Shown piece after piece: positions 22,463 through 32,372 of a stretch of DNA of 64,000 nt. The translations under genes were made by a program, and so were the position numbers. The DNA is taken from NCBI GenBank assembly GCA_022925895.1, contig JAKSYS010000881.1:838077-902076 (forward strand), written 5' to 3'. The first letter of the stretch is position 1. Each line of letters begins with the position of its first letter. Source of the stretch: Fragilaria crotonensis. Taxonomy: Eukaryota > Bacillariophyta > Fragilariophyceae > Fragilariales > Fragilariaceae. A model generated the notes under the pieces. The model worked only from the letters and a program-made list of their open reading frames with translations, searched no databases and was not told where the DNA came from.

Positions 22463-22664
22463 TTTATAAGAAAGAAAACAGGTGTTTTAAAGTTGTTGCA
22501 AAAATAAAAGGTGGAATAACAATTTCCCCTTAAAAATTTCTCGACTTCAACCTTCACACCAACAATCAACAATCAACGACGACTGCCACCATGCCTGATT
22601 GAACGAGAGAATCACATCCACATTTTCCTCGCATGGCCACTTCATTATTGAAACCTAGGATCCC

Positions 22665-23927
22665 ATGACAAAAGTGATTCTGGTTATTGGAGCCTGCGGA
22701 CTTGACCGACTCTTGTCCGTTGCATCCTTTCCCGAGGCTGACACCAAGGTTCGAACGACCGCCTACCATGAAATTGGCGGAGGCAATGCTGCCAATACGG
22801 CGCATACCATGGCCCTGTTGAAGGATGCGACACTTTTGAGAGATGAGGGGATTGTAGTCAAATTGCTTTCAAAAATCGGAGATGATTCCATTGGCAGGCA
22901 ACTAGCTTGGGAATTGCAACATGCTGGGGTTGATTTGACGTCGCCCCTGTTTCGGTATGGTCACCAAGGATCGACAACATCCTTTACGACCATCATAGTT
23001 TCCGACTCTGAGTTCACCAGAACGTGCATTCACACTCCTGGAACTTGTGGTCCATTGACACTTGATGATGTGAATGAGGTAGACATGGACCAAATTTTTC
23101 AGGATGTGGTTCATGTGCATTCCGACTGCCGATACGCAGACGTTTCTTTGGTCTTGGCAAAAGAAGCCCGCAGCCGCGGTCTATCTATTTCCGTTGATCC
23201 CGAGAAGGATCGGATGCTGGCAGAGCAAGACGAATTGCTGGAGCTGGCAACAACTGTATTTCTGAATTCACATCAAATGCATGCCTACTTTAAACGGCGG
23301 ACAGCTGCCCTAGAAGAGATCCACGGTCGGACAGCCTTGCCAAAACACGAAGTGGAATCTCTCATAACAAACAGCGCCGTCGCGGATGCGATAACGAATA
23401 GCGTTCGTCCACCATTGTTCTATCTACGGTGGCACGGAGAGTCGCAGCTAGCCAAAGATTTTGTGATTACCAAGGGCTATTTGGGCGCGATCCATGTACA
23501 ACCAAAATTGTTTCACGTCCTGGATGCTACTATTTGCGAGCCTGATAAGGTCATTGTCCATGAAGAATCGAGTGGTTACCTAGAGATCAATTGCAGTCTG
23601 GCTGACGGTTCAGCTCTCTCTACGTATACATTAGCTGTCCAAACATGCGGAGTCCTGACGAATGTTACCATAGTCGACACGACTGGGGCTGGCGACGCAT
23701 TTATAGCTGGGTACTTGTTAGTTTCGTTGTCGCCGGTTCGAGGGTCCACGACATCGTCATTGGCCTTGGAGTTTGGTAGCTGGGTGGCTGGCAAGAAATT
23801 ACAAGAACCAGGAGCTCGATTAAAGCTTCCGGGAAGGTCACTCGTGGACGACGAACTTGGTCATTCACTATCTGAAGTTGAAAACAATCTGAAGAAGCTG
23901 TTGGGTGCATTTGGTGCAAAACTGTAA
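22665..23927 (+). CDS. pfkB-family carbohydrate kinase (ribokinase/ketohexokinase-like)
   Basis: 420 residues with the ribokinase fold. The N-terminal sugar-binding Gly-rich segment is YHEIGGGNAANTAHTMALL (about residues 36-54); DFTSPLF-type lid residues follow (GVDLTSPLFRYGHQGSTTSF). The pfkB signature DTTGAGDAFIAGYLL (about residue 337) contains the catalytic Asp and anion hole. The segment TCIHTPGTCGPLTLDD resembles ketohexokinase/ribokinase-like plant and algal members, but the phosphorylated substrate cannot be assigned. An insertion of about 40 residues (TAALEEIHGRTALPKHEVES onwards) separates the halves, longer than in bacterial ribokinases. The frame is intronless and the start ATG at 22665 is the first available; no targeting peptide is evident, so the enzyme is probably cytosolic. 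Confidence 0.85.
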   Translation: MTKVILVIGACGLDRLLSVASFPEADTKVRTTAYHEIGGGNAANTAHTMALLKDATLLRDEGIVVKLLSKIGDDSIGRQLAWELQHAGVDLTSPLFRYGHQGSTTSFTTIIVSDSEFTRTCIHTPGTCGPLTLDDVNEVDMDQIFQDVVHVHSDCRYADVSLVLAKEARSRGLSISVDPEKDRMLAEQDELLELATTVFLNSHQMHAYFKRRTAALEEIHGRTALPKHEVESLITNSAVADAITNSVRPPLFYLRWHGESQLAKDFVITKGYLGAIHVQPKLFHVLDATICEPDKVIVHEESSGYLEINCSLADGSALSTYTLAVQTCGVLTNVTIVDTTGAGDAFIAGYLLVSLSPVRGSTTSSLALEFGSWVAGKKLQEPGARLKLPGRSLVDDELGHSLSEVENNLKKLLGAFGAKL

Positions 23928-24508
23928 ATCGGCCGCACTTGTCAAGTGGCCTTTCAACCATGAGTCTTTGCTTTGCACGTGCACAGAAGTTCCCAGCAGG
24001 ACTTCCCTCGTACTGACACCCATTTATGTCATGAGCACAGCCTCAAATACAGTTGCACCGTAGCCAATATTATAAACGGATTGATGAATGACGGACGATC
24101 CGCCTACCCGGTAGTCAGATTTTTCACTCTCTCGAGGTTGAAGTGCGGAGTCGATTTAGTCGATTATGCAGTCGTATGAGTCGATTTTTCAAATTTTTGT
24201 CATCTGCTCGTCTCGAACCTCGTCGTAGATTTGAATCGTTGCATCTTGGTCACCGTACTTCCAGTACTGTCGTACCCACGAAAACGATGGACTGCGTCGT
24301 AAAATCCGTTTATGTCCTCAATATTTTTGAATTTTTGAAGGTGTTCGCACCTCCCTAGCACTCCGAATGTACGGACCCTTACTTTTGCGTGTATTCGCGA
24401 CACAGTCCTACATCTTCAGCTCAGGCGGCAAAATTGAGCACGAAAACGCAAGGAAGGATCAACTCTAGCTCCACATTTTGCTCGTTTTCTTTCCAAGGGT
24501 CTTCAATC
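23928..24508. other. 580-bp spacer, no supported gene; GTCGATT-rich patch
   Basis: The spacer contains a short degenerate run of GAGTCGATTTA/GTCGATTAT at 24149-24190 and otherwise nothing recognisable. Confidence 0.4.
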
Positions 24509-25687
24509 ATGACTTCGCCCGACGAAGACACCGACAACAGTTACTCATTCTTGGTCAACGTTGCCCTCGCTCCCTACAGTAAAATAGGGGCAAAGCCCCA
24601 CGAAAATGCCGTCTACAACAGCAGCGTTCGATTTCAGGTTGTCGTCACGAAAGACGTCTTCGGTTCCGTAGCAAAAGCTGCTCGCAGGTTTGTGGAGGAT
24701 GCTCCATCCAACATTTTTCTGGCACCCATCATCAGCCGTGAGTTGGAAGACGCTACTGTTGCAAGTGCCGCGGTCGAGTTTGTTTACGGCGATGGCTACC
24801 GCACTTTTGTAGTGCGAAAGGATGGTCCAGAACCCAAATCGTTCAGACAAGTAGGAGTTCTCCTCTCCATTGGCGACGATGATGTGGAAGATCCCTCCAC
24901 TTTGCCCATCCTCATGCCGGACGACGACTTCTGGCAACATGTCATGAACACGTACGACCCTTACAGTGGTAAGGGCATTCCGACAGTGTTCATTCGAACA
25001 TCTGAATTGCTTTTCCTGTACCCGGCAAATACCGAGCACCAATCGTCCATTGCGCTCACGGTCCCTACCAAGCGGGGGTTCTGGACGGGTCTTTCCTTTG
25101 ATGGAGCGCGTGGCAAATATCCAAAAGAATTGCCCAAGGGAGCAACGCGCAAGCGAAAGCAGATAGACGAATCATCGGATGCTGCCAAAGAGGGAGGGAA
25201 TGAAAAGAAAAAGGTCAAGATTGGTACGTGAATATCACATTATCTACACTGTCATGGGAGCTTCTGGTAGTCCACTCACTCTGCTCCGCAAATATTTCTG
25301 AAGATGCCAAGAAGGCCGTGGAGGAAGATTCCGACGACGAAGAACCAGAGGAAAAACCAAAGAAGAAGAAAACTCCGACGAAGAAAAAGACACCCAAGAA
25401 GGCAGAGAAGGAGGAAGTTGGTACGTTACCTTGTCAGCTCCCGGGCTTTAGCTTGATATTTGATTTTTCACTGAATTTGATGCTACTATCTAGATGATGA
25501 TGATGACGATGATTCCGATTCTGAGGAAGAGGAGAAACCACCGAAGAAGACTCCAGTCAAGAAGAAGGTACACAAGAAGGTGAAAGAAGTCGAAGATAGC
25601 GAAACTGAGGAAAAGGAAGGAAAGAAGAAAGCCAAGCGCAAGTCGACGGGCAGTTCCAAATCCAAGGGTTCAAAGGAAACGAAGTAA
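24509..25687 (+). CDS. Unknown protein with conserved-looking N-domain and acidic/Lys-rich tail, three exons
   Basis: Exons 24509-25223, 25304-25420 and 25494-25687 join in phase 1 across introns of 80 and 73 bp (GTACGT...TGAAG; GTACGT...ATCTAG), giving 341 residues. I do not recognise the N-terminal 215 residues (SYSFLVNVALAPYSK, FQVVVTKDVFG, TVFIRTSELLFLYPANTEHQ), which look like a compact alpha/beta domain. The tail is modular: a basic stretch KRKQIDES...EKKKVKI, then DSDDEEPEEKPKKKKTP, then DDDDDDSDSEEEEKPP followed by KK-rich repeats to KSKGSKETK. Such alternating acidic and Lys tracts are common in nucleolar or chromatin proteins, so nuclear location is inferred. Each tail module begins just after a splice site, and both introns share GTACGT donors, suggesting exon duplication. 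Confidence 0.7.
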
Positions 25688-26853
25688 GGGGAGCTTCATT
25701 TCCATTTTCTGTATGTGGTTTGATCGCGCTACTGACCTGGGACAGCTTAGCATCAATGTTATGAAACAATCTATTTAGACGTGTATCAGCATCTGTACCG
25801 AGGAGGTCTAATAGACCAATCGGTTGCATTTGTGTTTCCATACTACAACATCCTGAATGCGGAAAGATTTCTGCGTGAAGCGGATCTTTGCCTCAGGAAT
25901 GTCATGATATTTCCCTGCAATGGGGGCCCATGGATTCTACTGGATCTATCTATGAAGTTGGCCAGATGGAGGGAAGAAGCTCCAAAGACTCGCAACCCTT
26001 CGCGTGTCGAGGTTTAAGGGGTTGATCCTTGGAGCACGACGAAGAAACCTAACCCAGGGGTCGGAGGCGATTTTATCAGCAATCCCAATTCTGTGGGGCA
26101 TCTTTTCAGATCTCCCGTATGTACGGCTGGTATGCAAGGAAAGACGTACCAATGAGCATGCTCTCCCTATGTTACTGTCTTACTGGAGTACTGTATAACC
26201 GTAGGTAGTAAGTGTAACGGTCAGTACTGTGACGTCATCCTTGACGTCATTTCCTTGCTCGTACTGTACCTGGTACTGGTATGATACGAGGACTCTACTC
26301 TACCGGTAGTGTAGACTCGAGAATCTGTGCATGCTCCGTGTATGCATTAACGCAGACGGAAGCAGGCTTTCTTGCTTGGTGCACACAGGTAGCGCGAACT
26401 GAACCACCTTCTCATCAGCAACACACTCGCCAGTCGCAAGTCGCAAGTAGATCAAAGCAGAGTTTTGGAAATGGGAAAGGTTGGTAATGCTGCATAGAAA
26501 TATGTATATGCCCCTTCGTTAGTTCACGAAGAGTTCACTGCAAGGACAACTCCGCGAGGCACGATTCATCGTACGACATGAAGATTTGTTTTCGGGGCAG
26601 AACAATATCAACATCAGACAGGAGCAGGGAAAGGTTCTCAAACTAGATTTCGCCCCTTCGTCAATTCAAGAAGGAGCTGGAGCGAGCGAAGGTGTCAGCA
26701 GTGCATATTCGATCAACCACAAAGGGAAGCTCACAGTCCTGACAAGAAACTTTTGTCGCGACACGAGCACACCAATAAAACTGCCATCTGTAAAGCGGAG
26801 TTGCTCGAGAAGCGGATTTTCCTCAAGTTGCAAGGCGTATTCTCACGGTGACC
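25688..26853. other. 1.17-kb spacer with paired CRE sites and a GTACCTGGTAC palindrome
   Basis: No gene is supported. Two perfect TGACGTCA sites lie at 26230-26237 and 26242-26249, followed by GTACCTGGTAC at 26266-26276. This lies about 0.6 kb upstream of the beta-helix gene and 0.55 kb downstream of the acidic/basic-tail gene. Confidence 0.5.
26230..26249. promoter_or_regulatory. Twin TGACGTCA (CRE) palindromes, 12 bp apart
   Basis: Two full CRE octamers stand one helical turn apart (12 bp start to start). bZIP proteins bind this site, and CRE-like words mediate CO2/cAMP responses in Phaeodactylum. Which gene they would serve is unknown; the nearest downstream start is 26854. Confidence 0.5.
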
Positions 26854-28770
26854 ATGGATGAACCAAATCCACCAATTTGGCCGGACAGCGTCAAGTTGTT
26901 TCGTCCCACGGATGATAAAGAATCGGTAAAGACAATTTTGAAAGGAACAGAAGATTCTTGGAACGAAGAGCATGGCTGTTACACTTCTGATCATCATTTT
27001 TCCAAACGTCGACTTGCTCTCTTGTTCGCCCCCGGAGACTACAGTGGCATCAATGTTGAAGTTGGATACTATGTGCAGATCCTAGGTCTTGGTACACAAC
27101 CTGATCAAGTGCGATTTCTCGACTGTGACCTCGGTCCGCATGTACCAGCCCTCAACAAGCACCTCCCGAAACACGTCGGAAGCTTGGACACCTTCTGGAG
27201 AAGTGCGGAGAACTTTAGCACCCTCCCCAGGACACGGAAAATGCTCTGGGCTGTCAGCCAAGCGTCTCCCCTCCGTCGTGTTCAGGTTGAATGTGACCAT
27301 CACCTATTTGATCAGGGGTATGCAAGTGGCGGTTTCATGGCCAACTGTCACGTCAAAGGAAAAACAGATTTTGGAGGACAGCAGCAGTGGCTTAGTCGGA
27401 ATTGTCATTTTGGTGGGAGTGTCGAGGGTGGGGCTTGGAGCCTTGTTTTTGTCGGCTGCTCAGGAAACATCCCTGCGGAACGCTTGGGAAGTGATGAACA
27501 TGCGTCGATATCCATTGAACGAGAGACTCCGGTTCTGGTTGAAAAGCCGTACATTGCCATGAAGGACGACGGGAAATGCTATGAGTTGCGAGTTCCAGGT
27601 GTATTAAGAGAGGACAATCTGCCTGGACCTTGTTTTGATCACGCGAAGGAGCAAATTCATGATTTTTCACGTGTCTTCGTCGCGAAAGCAGACGAGGCGG
27701 ATGTGGCGACCAAGATACAAATGGCTTTGGACGACAGGAAGCATGTTGTCCTTGCTCCAGGAATCTTTGCGCTTGACAACACACTGCACATCCGTCATGA
27801 CAATCAAGTCGTGCTCGGCATTGGACTTGCTACCCTCACAGGGCCATCAAATGGCTTACCTTGCATTGCTGTGTGCTCTAACACCTGCGGAGTGCGTATT
27901 GCCGGTATCATGTTGGAAGCATCGAAACGAATTGGTGCACCAGGGTCATCTTCGTTGCTCGAATGGGGGTCTGCTGGTGACAAGGACGTAGGCGATCCCG
28001 ACAATCCAGGTGGTTTGTTCGATGTTTTCTGTCGAGTCGGAGGAGACACCGACGGAGATCGACCTAGTTATTACATCGATTGCATAATGAGAATTCACTC
28101 CGGAAACGTGATTGGCGACAATCTCTGGATTTGGAGAGCAGATCATGCCAAACTCATGCAGGGTGAGAAACCGAACTTTGAACCGATTCCTGCGTATCAC
28201 CAAACCGAGGAAGATGAATATCGAGTCCGGAATGGAATTCACGTGTCTGGAAGTGACGTGATCATCTATGGGCTGGCGGTCGAGCATGCCAACGAACACC
28301 AGGCTGTGTGGAGTGGCGAGCGAGGTCAAGTCTTCTTCTATCAATGTGAATTGCCTTATGATGTGTCTCAGGCATCCTTTGGCGACAAGGACTACGTTGG
28401 ATACTTCATTGAAGACCACGTTGAAAATCACAAGGTTGTTGCACCGGGAGTATACTCTAACTTCCGAAACGCAAGAGTAGCAGTCAAAAATGCCGTGAAA
28501 CATCCGAAACGAAACACCATCTACTGCGCGAATCCTTTTACAGTTCACCTCGATAACAACGGGTGTATCGTGTCAGTTGTGAATGGAAGAGGGATGCCCG
28601 CTCTCAAGCAGGGCCTCCCTTCGAGAGTGGACTCTGATGTGCGAGTGAACGAGAGGGACGATGAGCTGGAGGATGAGAGTAGCTCGATGATTGGAAGTGT
28701 GAATCGAGCCAGGAATCAGAATGCGAAGAAATTGAAGCGCTGCAAAGACGAGATAAATGCGAATGAATGA
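26854..28770 (+). CDS. Right-handed beta-helix (pectin-lyase-like) protein of bacterial type
   Basis: 638 residues in a single exon from ATG 26854 (context ACCATGG). The protein resembles a family seen mainly in actinobacteria and other bacteria, often mis-annotated there as coagulation factor 5/8 domain proteins or adenylyl cyclases. Shared landmarks are LLFAPGDYSGINVEVGYYVQ, ILGLGTQPDQV, MLWAVSQASPLRRVQV, GGFMANCHVKG, QQQWLSRNCHFGG, SLVFVGCSGNIP, then VLAPGIFALDNTLHI, VLGIGLATLTGPSNG, VFCRVGGDTDGDRP, GDNLWIWRADHA, GLAVEHANEHQAVWSGE and VFFYQCELPYDVSQ. The repeats form a parallel beta-helix, suggesting carbohydrate binding or hydrolysis, but no catalytic residues can be named. Unlike most bacterial members, no signal peptide precedes the domain, and a charged tail (NERDDELEDESSS...KKLKRCKD) is added. 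Bacterial origin by transfer is inferred. Confidence 0.75.
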   Translation: MDEPNPPIWPDSVKLFRPTDDKESVKTILKGTEDSWNEEHGCYTSDHHFSKRRLALLFAPGDYSGINVEVGYYVQILGLGTQPDQVRFLDCDLGPHVPALNKHLPKHVGSLDTFWRSAENFSTLPRTRKMLWAVSQASPLRRVQVECDHHLFDQGYASGGFMANCHVKGKTDFGGQQQWLSRNCHFGGSVEGGAWSLVFVGCSGNIPAERLGSDEHASISIERETPVLVEKPYIAMKDDGKCYELRVPGVLREDNLPGPCFDHAKEQIHDFSRVFVAKADEADVATKIQMALDDRKHVVLAPGIFALDNTLHIRHDNQVVLGIGLATLTGPSNGLPCIAVCSNTCGVRIAGIMLEASKRIGAPGSSSLLEWGSAGDKDVGDPDNPGGLFDVFCRVGGDTDGDRPSYYIDCIMRIHSGNVIGDNLWIWRADHAKLMQGEKPNFEPIPAYHQTEEDEYRVRNGIHVSGSDVIIYGLAVEHANEHQAVWSGERGQVFFYQCELPYDVSQASFGDKDYVGYFIEDHVENHKVVAPGVYSNFRNARVAVKNAVKHPKRNTIYCANPFTVHLDNNGCIVSVVNGRGMPALKQGLPSRVDSDVRVNERDDELEDESSSMIGSVNRARNQNAKKLKRCKDEINANE

Positions 28771-29374
28771 TGGCGATGCAATAATCAGAAGCGGAAAGAG
28801 AACAATAGGACCGAGGGAGGAACAACAACGTTGACCAATGACGTACAATATCAGTCCCAGTGCGAATCGCGCAAAACATCAAATGGACTGAGCAGCAAAT
28901 GAGAACGAAACCAAACAACTTCCTAGGGTAGGTTATAGTCTGTGATTTAGTGAAAGCAATTCAAGTACGACTACGATCGGTATCGACGCTCGGAGCCCTC
29001 AAACCTCTGACGCTTACAATATTTGCTGTTGCTTGCAGACTTAATGTTTTCATCGTAATAGAATTGTGAAACTAATTTGACTGGGAATTCCTTCATCGTT
29101 GTGCCTTTATGCATGCAGTGCGTCGTATCGCAATTTGGAAGATAGGTTGGTAGGATTACTTGCGCTCCGCAACATCGTAACCACTACTGGGGATTTCATG
29201 GTGTTGGTTCGTTTCTCATTACCGGATCCCACCTGGGTTGTCCAGTCATCTCGGCATTCAAGACTCGTTTCTCATCTGTGAAAACAAGTTTCCTCTGTAT
29301 ACCGACTAGAATATATGGATTACGACGTACAAGTGCAAATTGAAAAACTACACTGCTATGCTAAAAACTAAAAG
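28771..29374. other. 600-bp convergent spacer, nothing recognised
   Basis: The spacer lies between the stops of the beta-helix gene (+) and the DUF6824 gene (-). No ORF or repeat of note was seen. Confidence 0.4.
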
Positions 29375-31459
29375 CTATGATCCCGTATCACACCGTATTT
29401 TCGACACTTTTCCCGATCCGACTCCGTTCACTTCAGTATTATGCCTTTTGCTCCTTCCTTGAACAACCTGAGCCTTCTCCCCATTCTTTCCAATGAGGTT
29501 TGAGCTTCCATTCGTCGCCTCTTTCTTCACTTCTTCAACGCTTTTCACTGTCTTATCCTCGTCCTCTGCGGTCCCTCTGACCTCCGCAGCACTAACACAA
29601 TCCGATGGAGCATCTTCCGGTGCACCTTGCCGAACATGTGTACGTTCCTCCGGAGGCTTTTCTCGCAAGGCTTGACTCGCCTTCTCAGCTGCGCGTTTAT
29701 CACCGATATCGACCCATTTGTTTGTAACGCCATCCTTTCTCAGGAACCGCCCCGGTGGGTCGCTGTTTCGGATTGCCTTAACTATCATTCGAGCCACAGC
29801 TGGCTTGTTGACTTTCACGGCACGGACATAGTCGGGACGGTGTAAAGCTACAACATCGCGGAAGCGTTTGTTGCCCTTATGATGATTGGTAAGGCCACCT
29901 CTTCCGCACAGAATGTCATTTTCTGTGACCAAAATATCTCCATTTTCATCGACCGGCCCGGACGGCGGGGGAGGGTCGATCGATACGCGCGTATTTACCG
30001 TTTTTTCACCGACGAGATCAAGGCGAATCGCTGGTTCTCCGAGTGACTTGTTGCCATCACGTTGGTTGTGTGCATCATCCTTCGCCTGAGTCGTACCAGT
30101 CATGGATCCATCGCACTTGTCATTGCCAACGCCTCCCATTCCATCAACGGATTGAGTGGTCACGAATTGTGCTGGCACCAGCAGCTTGAAGGTGGTTGGA
30201 TCTAAACAATCGCCAATCTGACCACCCCCGTCTTTGCTCAGACGAATGCGAGTAGCTTGTGCTTCGCTTAGAGCCTGCTCCAGCAGTCGTTTTCGAACAT
30301 CCGTCTCTGATGTCCCTGCTACCATGCCATTCTTTTCCGCCTGTGTTCTTTCTCGGAGTGCTTGTGATGTCTTTTCGGCCGCATGACGATTACCGACGTC
30401 GTACCACATCAAGTCAGTAGGATTGCGCTTCATGAATCTTCCTGGTGGGTCGCTTCCTCGAATGGCTGCAACAATTCGACGGGCAACATTCGGCTTTTCA
30501 ATCTTGGCGGCGCGAACGTAGTCCGGCCGATGCAGGGAAATAATGTCGCGAAATCGCTTGTTACCGGCGTGACTGTTGGTCATTCCCCCGCGACCAAACA
30601 AAACATCGAATTCGGTGGGCTCCGCCACTGGTGTCGTTGATGGCTGGGAGAAATCTTGAAATTGAGAAAGGTCAGCAATCCCGATGGAAGGAATAAGGGA
30701 TTTGAGGTCGTCGGCGGTGGCAAAAGTTGCGCCTGATGACTTGGAAAGCAGGGCATCAACAACGTATCCCAAGACAAATTCAGCCGACTCCTTATCATCG
30801 AGGACAGTCCAACCGCCGTGATCTATTCGGCGCATGAAGCGTGCTTGCTGCGTTCCGTTCGCGACATTCTTTGTTTGCCTGAGAGCTAGGATAGTCGCTT
30901 TGACTCGAGTCGAAGGCGGCGCCATGATAGTGACAACGCCATCATCTATGTATTTTTTGACAAAGTCATGAAATCTCATGTTTCCATAGCTTCGCTGATC
31001 AACAGGGATCACCACGTCGTAGTCACCAGGTCGATTCGTATCCAACTGAGGTTTCTCTTCGATCTTTCCATCCGCTTTACTACCACTTTTAGCTTCCCCA
31101 GCTTCTTCCAGTTCCTCTATAGGTGACCCAATCGCCTCAACTAGCATCGATTTGACAAAACATGATGCATCATCATCGCTCGCTACGACCGACGACACCC
31201 CTGCAACCTTGACAAACATTCCCTTGCCGTTGAGACAGCTCACCCCCTCTAGCCCATTCTGCATTAACATGACAAGGCGCTGACAAGTCTCGTCAAGAGT
31301 GCCTTCCTGGACGTAGCCTAGCTGACGATGAAGTGCCAGGAAATCGCACAGCAATCGATTTGCGAACCTGGTATTCGAATGATCGCCGACTATGACATCC
31401 CGCTCAGTCGCATGGTACTCTGCAGTAGGCCCATCCTGGGTGACTACTGTAGAAGCCAT
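29375..31459 (-). CDS. DUF6824 multi-domain protein (four domain copies)
   Basis: 694 residues, intronless, start ATG 31459. Two well-kept DUF6824 domains are visible: FDVLFGRGGMTNSHAGNKRF (about residue 284) with ISLHRPDYVRAAKIEKPNVA and DPPGRFMKRN, and ENDILCGRGGLTNHHKGNKR (about residue 517) with VALHRPDYVRAVKVNKPAVA and DPPGRFLRKDG, each ending in AAEKxSQALRE. Two diverged copies precede them: RDVIVGDHSNTRFANRLLCD near residue 20 and YDVVIPVDQRSYGNMRFHDF near residue 147. The family is strongly expanded in diatoms and its function is unknown. The pattern of a basic, Arg/Lys-rich module tolerant of duplication suggests nucleic-acid or protein binding. The C-terminus is charged and low in complexity. 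Promoter sequence lies in the 0.9-kb divergent spacer toward 32373. Confidence 0.85.
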   Translation of the reverse strand: MASTVVTQDGPTAEYHATERDVIVGDHSNTRFANRLLCDFLALHRQLGYVQEGTLDETCQRLVMLMQNGLEGVSCLNGKGMFVKVAGVSSVVASDDDASCFVKSMLVEAIGSPIEELEEAGEAKSGSKADGKIEEKPQLDTNRPGDYDVVIPVDQRSYGNMRFHDFVKKYIDDGVVTIMAPPSTRVKATILALRQTKNVANGTQQARFMRRIDHGGWTVLDDKESAEFVLGYVVDALLSKSSGATFATADDLKSLIPSIGIADLSQFQDFSQPSTTPVAEPTEFDVLFGRGGMTNSHAGNKRFRDIISLHRPDYVRAAKIEKPNVARRIVAAIRGSDPPGRFMKRNPTDLMWYDVGNRHAAEKTSQALRERTQAEKNGMVAGTSETDVRKRLLEQALSEAQATRIRLSKDGGGQIGDCLDPTTFKLLVPAQFVTTQSVDGMGGVGNDKCDGSMTGTTQAKDDAHNQRDGNKSLGEPAIRLDLVGEKTVNTRVSIDPPPPSGPVDENGDILVTENDILCGRGGLTNHHKGNKRFRDVVALHRPDYVRAVKVNKPAVARMIVKAIRNSDPPGRFLRKDGVTNKWVDIGDKRAAEKASQALREKPPEERTHVRQGAPEDAPSDCVSAAEVRGTAEDEDKTVKSVEEVKKEATNGSSNLIGKNGEKAQVVQGRSKRHNTEVNGVGSGKVSKIRCDTGS

Positions 31460-32372
31460 GGTGACGGTGATGAGAAAAAGCTACAACAGTCAGGAAGGAG
31501 GCATATCCTGTGAGTTGATATGTCTCAGTCACGGATTCGAGGAAAGAGTGTCACAAAGTCACAAACCAGCACTTGCGACTTGCGACTTGCGACTACAGTA
31601 GCAGAGACTTGAAAACGAATTGATTCACGAGGAAAATATCTGAATTTGTACGACACACATCACGTGCGGGGACAAAGTTTCATTTTCACTATCCAACCCC
31701 AAAGTCGTTCTCCAAAGAGAACGCGATGCCATCGTGGACCAACATCGCCTTACCTTGCTCTGCAGTGCCGTTCTTAACGAAGCGAAGTCGCCAGCAGCAT
31801 TTAAGAGACCGCTCCCTGAGACCTTGACTTGCTTTGAATCCGGTCACGAGGTCGTCGCGATTCGTGATTGGTTCTATTCATATACCGAAATAGACGTACG
31901 AGTACATGTCGAGAAATATATATTGGATCAGCATGCTTTGGACAAAAAGAGTCATTGCACATTGAATCAATGTTCTCCGGGTGCCTCTATTTGAATTCTT
32001 CGGCAGGTCGTGGTGTAGCATACGACTACATATAGTACTTGTACTCGTAGTCGATAGTCGGAGTCCTGTAAGTACCTGGTACTAGTACACTGTACTGGAG
32101 TTCTATGTACGATGTACTCGGAGCGTACCAGATATGCACATGTCGCGTAACACAAAAAACTACCTCCTCATCAGGAATCTATAACGACCACATTTTGCGC
32201 TTTGCATCCTACTCCGAGGACGCTTTCATACCGTCAAGGTCGTTGGATTGCGCATTGGCTTTCGACGACTCGCGATCATTCCTCGGGGTACTTCTGGAAT
32301 CCAACCTTCACTGCACTGATACAGATCGTTTACTTGGTACCTCTTTTCATCGTTGCAGTCGGTCGTCATTCG
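31460..32372. other. Divergent promoter region with small tandem repeat and GTACCTGGTAC
   Basis: The spacer carries three 7-bp units ACTTGCG (31571-31594) and a GTACCTGGTAC palindrome (32072-32082). An open frame covers 32105-32431, but it overlaps the next gene in another frame and has no family support. Confidence 0.4.

Larger units (their letters stand above)
20428..22664. other. 2.2-kb divergent spacer with repeats, no supported gene
   Basis: The spacer lies between the symplekin and pfkB kinase genes. It holds GTAC-rich sequence (20740-20980), palindromes at 21082-21092 and 22158-22168, a GATGAACC tandem array, three GCGCCGGCC-type palindromic words near 21360, 21770 and 21810, and a long hairpin at 22437. 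ORFs inside the array have compositional repeats and are not accepted as genes. Confidence 0.5.
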
